Source: Candidatus Pantoea floridensis (GTDB taxonomy: Bacteria > Pseudomonadota > Gammaproteobacteria > Enterobacterales > Enterobacteriaceae). Taken from it: a stretch of DNA of 64,000 bases. The notes under the pieces were generated by a model. That model ran no database searches, was not told the DNA's origin, and saw nothing but the letters and a program-made list of their open reading frames with translations. Location of the stretch: NCBI RefSeq assembly GCF_900215435.1, contig NZ_OCMY01000003.1, forward strand, positions 1 through 64,000, in the 5' to 3' direction. A program made the position numbers and the translations under genes. Positions 45,270 to 55,020 of this stretch are shown piece by piece (within the stretch, counting starts at the first letter, position 1; each line of letters starts with the position of its first letter).

Positions 45270-46490
45270 TGTAGATTCAACCTGTCAACGCAACATGCTT
45301 TCCAATTATCTCTTTCGGTGTTTTGAACTTCAGTGTCTTTCTCGGTCTGCTGTTTAGTTGGGCTGCAACCTGATCTAGCTCCAGCTGGGTGTATTGGGCA
45401 AGACATGTCTTTTTGGGGAAGTATTGACGGATCAGTCCATTCGTGTTTTCGTTTGTGCCTCGTTGCCAGGGACTTTGGGGGTCGCAGAAGTAAACTTTCA
45501 CTCCCGTGCTGCTGCTAAATTCCAGATGCCTGGCAAGCTCCATCCCTCTGTCCCAGGTCAGCGATTGCCGTAGTTCAGCTGGCAAGCTCAGGAATTTTTC
45601 TGTAAGCGCCTCGTTCACCGAAACAGCGTCTTTTCCTTTCAACCTAAGGATGAGCGTATAGCGCGATTTTCGATCTACAAGAGTCGCGAGATGAGAGTTC
45701 TTTGTTCCAGAGACTAAATCCTCCTACCAATGCCCCAGAGAGCGTCTGTTATCAATATGTCGGGAACGTTCATGGATGGGTGTTCCATTTACGATATTGA
45801 TCGTGCCTCTTTCCCCTTTACGGGTATGGCGTCTTCCATGCCGAAGGCTGTGTGAACGGCGCAGATGCTGAACATTCAGATGATGAAGGGCTTCACGACA
45901 ACGAAAATACAGCGTCTTATAAATTGTCTCAGCTGAGATTCGCATCGTTTTCTGACGCGGCTTCGTTCGCCTTAACCATCCTGATATTTGCTCTGGAGAC
46001 CACTTCAGCTCCAGCTTTTCCAGAACAAGCTCCCGCAGCTGCACATTCTGATCCAGCAAGCACGGTTTGGGTCTTTTAGCCATCCGGTTGGCTCGGTTAT
46101 TAGCATCAACAGCTTTGTAATAACGCCTGCCCCGATTACGCTGAACTTCCCGTGAGATCGTAGAAGGGGCACGATTCAGTGCTACAGCGATCGCACGAAT
46201 GCTCATTTTGGCTGACAGGCCGGCTCGTATTTCCTCGCGATCAGACAGCGTCAGATGAGCCTCTGCCCGCTTGCGATCACCGGGTTTTATGCCCCCCGTA
46301 TCTCTCAGCATTGTGAAAATTATTCCGGGTTTTGAGTCCAGAATTTTAGCTATCTCACTAAAGCCTGCCCCACTCTTCCACAGGTCAAAAAACAACGCTT
46401 TCTCTTGTGCTGTAAATGTACGTCTCATCCAACGATCCTCCGCAAGCACATGTTTTCACATGGTTGTTGCATTGACCAATTGAATCTACA
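45270..46490 (-). mobile_element. IS30 element inserted in IS3-family orfA
   Basis: Terminal inverted repeats TGTAGATTCAA..GTCAA.GCAACA begin at 45270 and end (complement) at 46490. The span is 1221 bp, the known length of IS30. The flanks GC|...|GC suggest a 2-bp target duplication, as expected for IS30. The flanking bases continue the inverted symmetry (GCCGC on both sides), which fits IS30 preference for palindromic targets. Confidence 0.88.
45277..46449 (-). pseudogene. IS30 transposase with internal stop
   Basis: The frame from 46449 encodes an IS30-type transposase: RTFTAQEKALFFDLWKSGAG, HLTLSDREEIRAGLSAKMSI RAIAVALNRAPSTISREVQR and SAETIYKTLYF. The catalytic domain follows (LVSGTKNSHLATLVDRKSRY TL, LPAELRQSLTWDRGMELARH, RGTNENTNGLIRQYFPK). 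It is interrupted only by TAG at 45724-45726 after RRSLGHW, where the family has Glu; the frame is otherwise intact. Transposition therefore probably needs another copy in trans. Confidence 0.88.
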
Positions 46491-46516
46491 GCGGCGTACT
46501 TCGCAAAGCTATCCGA

Positions 46517-47389
46517 CTGAGGTACGCCTTTATCCGCGACAACAGCCGTTGCTGGCCTGTTCGTTTGCTTTGTCGGGTTCTGGATGTCCATCCAGGTGGA
46601 TTTTATTCCTGGCTTCAGCAGCCACATTCACAGCGTCACCAGGCAGACCAGATGCTGACCGGGCAGATCAAACAGTTCTGGCTTGAGTCTGGGTGCGTCT
46701 ATGGTTATCGCAAGATCCATCTCGATCTGCGTGATACCGGACAGCAGTGCGGAGTGAACCGGGTCTGGCGGCTGATGAAGCGTGCCGGAATAAAGGCTCA
46801 GGTTGGGTACCGTAGCCCATGGGCACGTAAAGGCGAAGCCAGCATCGTGGCACCCAACAGGCTCCAGCGGCAGTTCAATCCGGACTCACCGGATGAGCGT
46901 TGGGTGACGGACATAACCTACATCCGAACCCACGAAGGCTGGCTGTATCTGGCCGTGGTGGTTGACCTGTTCTCCCGAAAAGTTATCGACTGGTCAATGC
47001 AACCCCGCATGACAAAAGAGATTGTCCTGAACGTATTACTTATGGCGGTGTGGAGGCGTAATCCTCAAAAACAGGTACTGGTTCACTCTGATCAGGGCAG
47101 TCAGTACACGAGCCATGAGTGGCAGTCGTTCCTGAAATCACATGCTCTGGAAGGCAGCATGAGTCGTCGCGGTAACTGCCATGACAACGCGGTTGCGGAA
47201 AGCTTTTTCCAGCTACTGAAACGCGAACGGGTTAAGAAAAAGATCTACGGAACGAGAGACGAAGCCAGAAGCGATATTTTTGATTACATCGAAATGTTTT
47301 ATAACAGTAAGTGTCGGCATGGTTCGAGCGAGCAGATGCCACCGGCTGGATATGAAAACCTATATTATCAACGGCTCAGAAGTATCTAG
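46517..47389 (+). CDS. IS3-family OrfB transposase
   Basis: About 290 residues from LRYAFIRDNSRCWPVRLLCR VLDVHPGGFYSWLQQPHSQR to the DDE integrase core: WVTDITYIRTHEGWLYLAVV VDLFSRK (first Asp), VLVHSDQGSQYTSHEW (second Asp) and SMSRRGNCHDNAVAESFFQL LKRE (Glu). The coding frame looks intact, but in IS3 it is made by -1 frameshifting from OrfA, which IS30 has cut. An isolated start at 46565 (TTG) would give a shorter protein. Confidence 0.9.
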   Translation: MRYAFIRDNSRCWPVRLLCRVLDVHPGGFYSWLQQPHSQRHQADQMLTGQIKQFWLESGCVYGYRKIHLDLRDTGQQCGVNRVWRLMKRAGIKAQVGYRSPWARKGEASIVAPNRLQRQFNPDSPDERWVTDITYIRTHEGWLYLAVVVDLFSRKVIDWSMQPRMTKEIVLNVLLMAVWRRNPQKQVLVHSDQGSQYTSHEWQSFLKSHALEGSMSRRGNCHDNAVAESFFQLLKRERVKKKIYGTRDEARSDIFDYIEMFYNSKCRHGSSEQMPPAGYENLYYQRLRSI

Positions 47390-47420
47390 ATTATCCGTGG
47401 CGATTCATACAGAGAGTAAC

Positions 47421-47885
47421 GACTGCTGTAGTGAGAAATTGGCTCGTAGACTTACGATGACCACTGTAGCGAGTAAAAGGTGATGACCTCTGTGAAGAGT
47501 ATCAGCAGAGAGTTGAGACTCGAAGCCAAAATAAAGGATGTATGTTAAAGAATATAGCCTGATGAGTATATATACCGTTAGTAGTTACTAACATCAGTTG
47601 CAAAAAGGCCTACAAGGTTAGTGATCACTAGGGCGCTTTATAAAACGTAAACCTTATGCTGTTATGTCTACTCGCTATAGCAGTCATGCTCAACCAGACG
47701 TTTATCGGCGTTTTCTCACTACAGCGGTTAGTGTCAATGCAAGGTAAAAGACTGCTATAGAGTGAAATTTAGATCAAACCTCCGACAAATGAATTTGATG
47801 ACCGCTGTAGTGAGAGTGAAAACAGTCACAATAGGTTCGTAGGTAAAAGACCGCTATAGCGAGTAGGCTTCTCGTTATAGCGGTC
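47421..47885. repeat. Iteron cluster downstream of repA (incA-like)
   Basis: Eight degenerate copies of a 17-19-bp unit, consensus GACCGCTATAGCGAGTA, in both orientations: about 47421, 47459, 47669 (reverse), 47713 (reverse), 47750, 47800, 47849 and 47869 (reverse). The core CGCTATAGCG is itself palindromic. Repeats on the far side of repA match the copy-control locus (incA) of P1-type replicons, where they titrate and handcuff the initiator. Confidence 0.88.
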
Positions 47886-47949
47886 ATAGTTTTAAGAAAT
47901 AATAAAAAAGCACTCACGGTTGAGTGCCCTCTCCTGTCAGTTTTTGACG

Positions 47950-49023
47950 TTAGTTCTTCTTACTCTTCCTGATAGTTTCCAACATAGCCAGCTCTTCTTC
48001 TGACAACATAACCATCTTGCCAGCGCCTTCCTTCTTGGCTTTAGGAGCTGCTTTCGGCTTCACTGGCTTCTTAGCAGGAGCAATATCAACATCACTCTCC
48101 AGCTGATCGTCTTCAAGTTCTGGAAGACTGATCGGGATGTTTGCAGGCCTTAGCTTAGGTTGCCGATAGTGGATAGAGAAGTAGATCGTCGAACCTCGTT
48201 TGAACTCTGTGTAATCGAGGTACCCAATCTCTTTCAGCTGCTCCATTGCCCTTCTCACAGTGGCATATTGGGTATTAGGTCGTGAGGTCAAATTTAAGCG
48301 CGCCTGAAGACGCTGCATGGACACCGGAGCGGGATCGGGAGGTAAGCTTTCAATGAAGGTGTAAAGTGCCTGAGCAGACTCTTTACGCGCTAATTCGTTG
48401 ATGGCGCGTAGCTGAAGCAATACTTTGCGATCAAACTGATAGAGTTCAAAGATCTTAGGATCAGCCTGCAATGTCACGGTGTCATTTTTGACACTGTATT
48501 TAGCTGACTGAACCAGATGCGTGACGTAATACTCCCCCTCTTTGTTAGCAAAATGGATTGTGTTAGTCGCAATACGCGTCAGAGAGGCCTCCAGACGCGT
48601 TCTAAGCTTCGCAGAAGAGCGCAAGGAGGGGATGCCACAGAGTTTGGCGAAATCAACAAAGGGGAGCGTTACACTGTCTCCCAGCACTTTGTATTTCGCA
48701 AAGGCATGAATGATCCCGACCCAGGCTTTAAAGTCGTTATCCATATCAAGGCGTGCGCCAGTGATCTTGATATTTTCATAACCTTCAGCCTTAACGATCG
48801 AGAGTTGTTTAAGCTCATCAGTCACGTCCATTGAGGACATCTGATTCTTACGACCATTAGCGGTGGATTTCAGTGTTGGAACAAATAGACCAAGCCTCAT
48901 TAATGCTACTGGCTGAACAGTATTATTACTGTTGGGCGTTAGGTGAATAATTTCACCCGTTCGTTTGTCCGTTTCACTGAATGCTTCAGCTATCAGGTTG
49001 ATTTCTTGTTCTTTTTTCGGCAT
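47950..49023 (-). CDS. repA: Plasmid replication initiator RepA
   Basis: A 357-residue initiator of the RepB/Rep_3 type. The N-terminal winged helix includes [40 protein letters not shown]; the second domain has [40 protein letters not shown] and [24 protein letters not shown]. The C-terminus is a Lys/Ala/Pro-rich tail ([17 protein letters not shown]). Iterons on both sides are its binding sites. It resembles the RepFIB/large Erwiniaceae plasmid initiators. Intact. Confidence 0.93.
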   Translation of the reverse strand: MPKKEQEINLIAEAFSETDKRTGEIIHLTPNSNNTVQPVALMRLGLFVPTLKSTANGRKNQMSSMDVTDELKQLSIVKAEGYENIKITGARLDMDNDFKAWVGIIHAFAKYKVLGDSVTLPFVDFAKLCGIPSLRSSAKLRTRLEASLTRIATNTIHFANKEGEYYVTHLVQSAKYSVKNDTVTLQADPKIFELYQFDRKVLLQLRAINELARKESAQALYTFIESLPPDPAPVSMQRLQARLNLTSRPNTQYATVRRAMEQLKEIGYLDYTEFKRGSTIYFSIHYRQPKLRPANIPISLPELEDDQLESDVDIAPAKKPVKPKAAPKAKKEGAGKMVMLSEEELAMLETIRKSKKN

Positions 49024-49060
49024 TTGAAAATCCGTGATATGAACAAGCGATAATCGCCGT

Positions 49061-49162
49061 TACTCGTTACAGGGGATACTAGCACTCACTACAGCGGTTA
49101 TTCTACTCACTATAGTGGTTTAATTACTCGCTACAGTAGTCTTTCTTCTCGCTATAGCGGTC
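49061..49162 (+). repeat. Iterons proximal to repA
   Basis: Five head-to-tail units of the form TACTCGCTATAGCGGTC (49061 partial, 49082, 49104, 49125, 49145) lie just upstream of the repA start, where RepA binding would also repress repA transcription. Confidence 0.88.
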
Positions 49163-49430
49163 AACGATCCTTCTTAAACTCAGCTATATCAAGGCTTCAT
49201 GGTGTAAAGGGATCTATTAGGAACCTTTAGGTTCTTGTATGGATCTGTTATTGGATCTATTCAGTTGATAACTTTTAAAAACGAATTATTGCCATTCAGG
49301 TGCTGTTTTCGGTGCATAACTATTTAAATCTAAGCGCTCTAGAAATTACTCACGGAGCTGAGCCCCTTTAACATCAAGGCTAAGCTCAAGTTATCGTCAA
49401 CATGACTTATTAACCAGCAAATCATACGTT

Positions 49431-49656
49431 TACTCACTATAGCAGTCATGATGTTCTCCCTACAAAGGTCATCAGTGCTCTCTATAACGGTCAAGTTACT
49501 CGTTACAATAGTCATTACGCTCTCTACAGCAGTCATCGATAAGGGTTTAAGCCTTTAATACCATGGCCTGTAGCGATGTCGGGATCTGTTTAGGATCTCA
49601 ATGGGATCATATTAGGATCAAGTTATTGGATCTGGTCTGTGGATAACGTGGATAAA
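49431..49656 (+). other. Replication origin: iterons, phased GATC sites, DnaA boxes
   Basis: Five same-direction iterons (49431, 49454, 49477, 49497, 49518) are followed by five GATC sites at 49583, 49594, 49605, 49616 and 49630, the first four exactly 11 bp apart. Two adjacent DnaA boxes follow: TGTGGATAA at 49639-49647 (perfect) and CGTGGATAA at 49648-49656. P1 oriR has the same parts in the same order relative to repA. The GATC sites imply Dam methylation control and strand opening. Confidence 0.85.
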
Positions 49657-49993
49657 GTCGGGCCGGACGATGTAAATAATGGCTCATGAAAAATTTTGCG
49701 CATATCAAAGGTTAAAGCTGAGTACGGGCTGTAGAAAACTCTGAGCAGCGTATTTGTGCTAGGTCGTCTAATGAAATTAAGCAATTAAACTGCGCTAGAC
49801 GGGTGAGATCTTATCCGTTCCTCATTGGTTCGAAGATTTCGCGCATCAAACCTCGAAGAATAGCTTCTTTTTTATGCTCATCATGGCGGGAATCTAAGGT
49901 ACAAGAGCGCGACCGAATTACAAATATTAATCTACAATATCTTGTTTTATAGATTAAATATTCTTTCTACTCATCTTACGCTTCTAGACTAAT

Positions 49994-50138
49994 GACCATA
50001 GTAGTGAGTACAAGACCACTATAGAGAGTGATCATTCTCTGGTTTTCTCGACTGGAAGATTTTATCCATACAAGAAGACTTGCTATGGGCATCTTCTATG
50101 ACCGCTATAGAGAGTAGTTTACTCGCTATAGTGGTCAT
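49994..50138. repeat. Distal iterons beyond the DnaA boxes
   Basis: Four more units (49994, 50014 and 50100 in the GACC direction; 50120 in the opposite one). They lie outside the DnaA boxes, an addition to the P1 layout. Confidence 0.82.
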
Positions 50139-51376
50139 TTTTGAAAAAATACTGACAAATTCAACTGTTAAATGAATTTGACCAAGAGGTTGTATTTAAC
50201 TCTGCTAATTTTTATAGCATCTTTTGATGCTGGCTTTGTGGACATGTCCTACTACTCATTTTTCCTACTTTTCCATACATAAACTTTTGCACGTCACTTA
50301 ATGTTTAAGAGGTTATCGAAAAAAATTCCTACCTAACCTCACCCACCTGATTTAGTCGCTGTCTTTTCCTTTCAAAGATATAAGGGTTATTTATAAAAAT
50401 TAAGTGCTTCTAAGCTCATAATTCTCAATCTGGAAACCATTTCGAGCAAATTTCATTCACGAATGGATGTATGAATGATCGGTTATCAGATGTAGTTCTA
50501 TATAAAGATATGAAAACATGGCCTCAAAATGCTGCGAGATCCTTTTCATCTCGAAAAGCTATCTCACGACTAGCTCGTGTTTTGCTCTAAGGTTGGGATA
50601 TGCCAGATATGATTCCAACCCTTAATCAAAGTACGCGGATTGATGAGATTAGTGGCTGGATGCCTTTGAATAGTGATATCTGTTTTCATCATCCTTTTAA
50701 TTTCTTAAGTCAGGTTCAAAATTTTTCTGCTTTTACCCTGCTCCGTTGATCATGTTTCTCAGATGGTTTCGTTAATAGTAAGACTTTGAGTGTAGGAATG
50801 TGTGACATGCCAGCACGCTGGGTCCATTCTTCACTTGTCGAGAAAACGACATAGCTGGTGCATTCAGTTCAAAGTATTTGGAGATTTCAGTTTGTTTGAA
50901 TCACGTATTGCTCATGATGAGCATTTGATAAAAGCGCTAGAGATGAAATCGTGAAAGATAAGTTTTTGCCAATGTATGACGCATTCTAGTGAATTCTGCA
51001 GGGAAACAACTCTGTTTAAGGTGGAATTTTAGCGTAGAGACGTCATATTTTGTAGCTCATTGATTTGAAAGCTACTAGCTTGAGGCATCATTAAAATTCG
51101 AGCAATAACTGTGCAAAATCCATTTCAGCCTTGATCCATGGCTGTCTTTATCAGTATGGCTCTGTGAGAATGATAACCAGATTTGCACTCTCTTTTAACC
51201 ATGAAACGAGATAACACTTCAATCCCTTGATTTATCTGGTTCAAGTTTGCATTAGCATTCTATAATTGTGTCTTCTGTAATATTTACGTTAGTGCCATTT
51301 TTGGCTTGTAAATGTCATGAAAATTGTGAATGTACAAATGTCCATCTTTTGATGCAAAGATAGACTTTGGTTGGGA

Positions 51377-51461
51377 ATTTCAATGTGAAATATTTTATTT
51401 TTTTGTAGTTATGACAGTAGCTTACAGCGTATTTTGAAGGGGTGAAATTGTCAGAATTTCA
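51377..51461. promoter_or_regulatory. parS: Candidate parS centromere
   Basis: Two palindromes built from the P1 ParB A-box heptamer: ATTTCAATGTGAAAT at 51377-51391 and TGAAATTGTCAGAATTTCA at 51443-51461, separated by about 50 AT-rich bases. P1 parS has two arms with ATTTCA/TGAAAT boxes around an IHF-bent spacer and lies just after parB, as here. The adjoining ParA and ParB are clearly P1-like. Confidence 0.72.
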
Positions 51462-51531
51462 TTTATTCTGCTTGAATGAGACACCAACCGACTAGAGGCT
51501 GGTAGTGTCTCTTTTCATATGATGATATTAA

Positions 51532-52515
51532 TTAGCTATCACTTTCAGCCTGCATCCGCGCAATTACTTCTTTAACAGCAGCATCGAGCTCTGCTTGATA
51601 GGTCGATGGTAAACGTGAAAACTCATAAGTCACCAGTCGTTTCTCAGCATCCGTCTTCTTACGAGCAAACTGCTTTTTATCTTTAAAATCAGCAATTTTT
51701 TCAGTGACAACTTTTTTGATTCCGCGACTATTTTTGGCGTCAGCATTTTCCGCACGAAAATAGCCAATAATTTTAGCTTTAACAGAAGGATCGTCAGATG
51801 CGTAAGCCACATCATTGCTAATGCGCTCACGTACCGCAGCTGCAAGCGTTTCGATACTCATGTGCTTAGCTTTAGCCTTTTCAGCGATATCTAGTAACGT
51901 TTGGTAGTCATTTATGGATAGTTCACTGATAGACGGGAACACTGCTATCATTTCATCCGGCACAGAAGCTGCTTGGTATGCACGAGTTACTTTAGCGGCT
52001 GACAAACCTTCTGCAGCTGCAATCTCCGACTGGTTCATATCCACTGCATACATCAGCTTTAAGCGCTTACCAAGTTCGCGAAGCGTATGCTCCTTGGCTG
52101 TCTGAATATCGATTGCTAGCTGTCGTGCATCTGTGAGAGTAATTTCATCACGTGTTACCAACACTTCAAAAGGCGTGCCATTATAAATGCATGCAGCACG
52201 GCGACGAGAACCGTCTAAAACCTCAATACGCCCTTCTACCTCCCGACCTATCGCTGGGAAGAACTGCTGTAATTTAATCGTTCTGGCGATGTCTCTGACT
52301 GATTCAGGCGTAAGAAGAGCCTGATCACGGCCATTAATAGAGGAATCTACATAGGTCTGGGTTTCAATATCATCGTGTAATACCTTATTGAGCGTAAATC
52401 GGGCTTCTGCGCCAGACTTCAAGGTAAAGACACGTTCGCTGTCTGTTTCGCTCAACATTTTTGAAAAACTTGAATTCCCAAACTGGCGGCCCAGTTTTAC
52501 CATTTCTTTCTTCAC
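51532..52515 (-). CDS. parB: ParB partition protein, P1 family
   Basis: A 327-residue centromere-binding protein. The N-terminal arm has GRQFGNSSFSKMLSETDSER; the conserved core is TYVDSSINGRDQALLTPESV and GREVEGRIEVLDGSRRRAAC. The HTH is MNQSEIAAAEGLSAAKVTRA YQAAS, and the C-terminal dimer domain includes KKQFARKKTDAEKRLVTYEF SRLP. The blocks GRDQA-LTP-S and EILDGSRRRA are shared with P1 ParB. Its start overlaps the parA stop (52512-52515). Intact. Confidence 0.95.
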   Translation of the reverse strand: MKKEMVKLGRQFGNSSFSKMLSETDSERVFTLKSGAEARFTLNKVLHDDIETQTYVDSSINGRDQALLTPESVRDIARTIKLQQFFPAIGREVEGRIEVLDGSRRRAACIYNGTPFEVLVTRDEITLTDARQLAIDIQTAKEHTLRELGKRLKLMYAVDMNQSEIAAAEGLSAAKVTRAYQAASVPDEMIAVFPSISELSINDYQTLLDIAEKAKAKHMSIETLAAAVRERISNDVAYASDDPSVKAKIIGYFRAENADAKNSRGIKKVVTEKIADFKDKKQFARKKTDAEKRLVTYEFSRLPSTYQAELDAAVKEVIARMQAESDS

Positions 52516-53720
52516 TTCATACCTCTCACAAATTCAATTCGCTTAAACACCGCTTGCGTAAATCTTTCGGCTTCACGCTTCGCGTTTTTAAGAGCCTCGG
52601 TACTACCTGGATATGAATGTGGATCGGCGCTAACGATTGTATCGAAGCTTTCACCACAGCGTTCGAAACCGTCAAGGCGAGGCAAAGAGGCATCGAGTAT
52701 ATAAGAGGTAAATACATCACGAGCCAGGCCATGCGTCATTTCATGATCGCGTTTGGACGTCATTTTTGACATGAAGCCAATGTTTCCCTTAATGCGGGGG
52801 TTGATTCCCTCTTCCTCGAGCTGCTCAAGCATCTCAGGCAAGCGTGTCAGGTACTTAAGAGTAGAGTGGAAATCTACTTGAGCCGGAGGCGTTGGCGTTA
52901 GCAGTAAGTCGCTTGCCGCTATAGCGTTCAGCATGAACGCATCCAGGTGCGGACCGGTGTCAATAAAGATGAAATCATAGTCTTTGCCAACACGTTCAAT
53001 GATGTTTCGGCGCAACACTTCTGAGGGCAATACTCCAGGTAAGTGCTGGTCTACTAGATTGCTCCACTGGCTAGCTATAAAGCCGTCGTCAATTGAAGCC
53101 GGGATAATATCAACGCCTGGAATAATAGTCGGCTTGATGATGTCTTCTTTAATTTGGACAGCATCAAGGTCGTTCAGCATAGCCTGAGCTGCAGTTTCAA
53201 CGATGGAACCAATGCTGTTGGTATGGTTAAGGAACATCGTACTGGATGCTTGTGGATCAAGATCGATAACAAGCGTTCGCAGGTCATACTGTAAAAGGTC
53301 GGGATGAACACGTAATCCATGCGCCAATGTGACCGTACTAACAGTCTTTGAAACCCCGCCCTTCAGGTTCACTACAAACACTACAAAAGGACCTTCTCCC
53401 GCATGGATATCACGGTACTTAGGGACTTTACGATGAGCGTATATATCGACTACATCCTGAATGGTGAGCGCATAATGCTTTGCATTTCCAGCGTCCTTTT
53501 TGCCAAACACATGCCCTTTTGATTCCATCTCTTCTATAGCTTGCTCAACAGCGCGGCGGCTGAGCTTCGGTAGATTGGCAACTGAGTTGCGAGTAAAAGT
53601 CTGGTAATACTGATCGAGGCCATACTCATTACGCCTATCGGTAATGTCATCACTCATGCTGCGTAGCATGGCATTAGCCCTGCGTGCTGTTTCGTCAACG
53701 CCACCGTAATTGCTTCTCAT
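52512..53720 (-). CDS. parA: ParA partition ATPase, P1 family
   Basis: A 402-residue type Ia ParA with an N-terminal DNA-binding region (about 1-105, RRAVEQAIEEMESKGHVFGK) that autoregulates the operon. The ATPase has the deviant Walker A KGGVSKTVSTVTLAHGLRVHP (KGGVSKT at 120-126), Walker B LVIDLDPQASSTMFL and FIFIDTGPHLDAF. It shows strong P1 ParA similarity (VPKYRD, IPASIDDGFIAS, LPRLDGFERCGESFDT). The operator should lie upstream of 53720. Intact. Confidence 0.95.
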   Translation of the reverse strand: MRSNYGGVDETARRANAMLRSMSDDITDRRNEYGLDQYYQTFTRNSVANLPKLSRRAVEQAIEEMESKGHVFGKKDAGNAKHYALTIQDVVDIYAHRKVPKYRDIHAGEGPFVVFVVNLKGGVSKTVSTVTLAHGLRVHPDLLQYDLRTLVIDLDPQASSTMFLNHTNSIGSIVETAAQAMLNDLDAVQIKEDIIKPTIIPGVDIIPASIDDGFIASQWSNLVDQHLPGVLPSEVLRRNIIERVGKDYDFIFIDTGPHLDAFMLNAIAASDLLLTPTPPAQVDFHSTLKYLTRLPEMLEQLEEEGINPRIKGNIGFMSKMTSKRDHEMTHGLARDVFTSYILDASLPRLDGFERCGESFDTIVSADPHSYPGSTEALKNAKREAERFTQAVFKRIEFVRGMK

Positions 53721-54252
53721 TACTCCGCTCCGTTGGTAACTTTTGAAGCTAGTGTACAGTTTATGATGCTACGTGCAACTTTTAATGAAATTCATTGAAA
53801 TGTTGTACCAAGCATGAGGTGTTGATCCCATTCCACATCGGTTATTGAAATCGCTTTATGCTCCTCTTTAGTAGTAATCAAATTTTCAATATCCTCTTCA
53901 ACCTGCCCTCGCCCTCTTACATGCTTATGGAATGCACTCACATTCTGCATTTTTACCCGAGCCAATTTCAATGATAAGTTATTGATATAATTATATTTTG
54001 TTATTGTATTTCAGATTGAAATTCCCAGCATGTTAAGGGTCTGAATTTTTTTTCTAATTCAGATTTGATAATGCGTGTAAACCAACTCTCGTTCATTATT
54101 ATTATTCATTTGATTTGTTTTGCTTTACACGCAGCACCAAGGGCTCTTAGATTCTTAATTTTGCAAAATTTGAAGCGATATTTCATTAACTGATTACCTT
54201 ACCCTCCATCTCTTTTCTTCATTACTCTAATCATTATCGTTTTAGGACGATA
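53721..54252. other. parA promoter region and lost parM N-terminus
   Basis: No gene seen. It should hold the parA operator and, before 54253, the vanished 5' end of parM; no recognisable parM N-terminal residues (DDGSTN) were found. Confidence 0.5.
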
Positions 54253-55016
54253 ATGATTAGTAGCAAAGAAATTTTAGGAATGAGTCATGCTGACGTGAAC
54301 GTCGTTGGTGTGCATCATGCGCTCCTGCAGACTGGCCTTAATCCATGCGAAGTGGACATTACGGTCACACTGCCGTTAACGGAGTTTTATGATCACAACA
54401 ATCAACCAGCTGCAGAAAACATCGAAAAGAAAAAAGCGAGCCTGCTGCGTCCGGTCTCAATGACCGGTGGTGAGAGCTTCAAAATCCGCAGTGTCTCGGT
54501 AATGCCAGAATCTATCCCCGCCGGATTTGAGCTGCTGAGCGAGCTTGATTCGCTTCTCATTGTTGATCTGGGGGGAACGACACTGGATATTTCACAGGTA
54601 CGCGGTCGCATGAGCGGTATTACCCGCATTCATGGTGATGCAACAATTGGTGTGTCACTGGTGACGAACGCAGTCGCGGACGCGCTGCGTGTTGCAGGAA
54701 CGCGGGGCAGCAGTTATCTTGCCGATGATATTATTGTCCATCATAATGATGATGCTTACCTGGAGTGCCGTATTAACGATCTCTCCCGCGTGAGTCTGGT
54801 TAAAAGTACCATTAACGAATCACTTGAACGTCTTACTCAGCGTGTTCTCAGCGCTATGAAGGCGTTCGAGGGTTATACCCATGTAATGGTTATTGGCGGT
54901 GGAGCTGAGATTATTGCCGAGGCCGTTGCACGAATAGTGGTGTGAGGGCAGAGCGCTTTTATAAAACCGGGTCATCCCAGTTCGATTTAGTCAGGGGGAT
55001 GATTGCTATCGGATAA
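54253..55016 (+). pseudogene. parM: ParM/StbA actin-like plasmid segregation protein, broken
   Basis: The sequence from [20 protein letters not shown] aligns with R1 ParM from about residue 75 (SDVNVVAVHHALLTSGL). It continues [60 protein letters not shown] and [12 protein letters not shown]. The first 70-75 residues, including the phosphate-1 loop, are missing. A one-base loss at about 54930 breaks the end: the alternative frame gives [27 protein letters not shown] to TAA at 55014-55016. It can no longer polymerise normally. Confidence 0.9.
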
Positions 55017-55020
55017 CGCT

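Larger units (their letters stand above)
44956..47407 (+). mobile_element. IS3-family element interrupted by IS30
   Basis: The ends carry inverted repeats: TGAATCGCCATGGGTTT at 44956 and the complementary ...GGCGATTCA ending at 47407. Removing the inner IS30 leaves about 1.23 kb, normal for IS3 family. It holds an orfA (split) and orfB. I see no clear target-site duplication next to the ends (AGA before, TAC after), so the element may have recombined since insertion. Confidence 0.85.
49024..51531. other. Origin and partition-site region, no genes
   Basis: Contains iterons (49061-49162, 49431-49536, 49994-50138), GATC arrays, DnaA boxes (49639-49656) and a parS-like site (51377-51461). From 50150 to 51370 the DNA is AT-rich with no recognisable gene. 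A GAGACAC ... GTGTCTC stem-loop (51479-51514) lies just beyond the parB stop. Confidence 0.7.

Noticed and set aside
47421..50138. Regular short repeats that could suggest a CRISPR array
   Set aside because: The units are degenerate, occur in both orientations with irregular spacing, surround repA and share the palindromic core CGCTATAGCG, which fits plasmid iterons. No cas genes are present.
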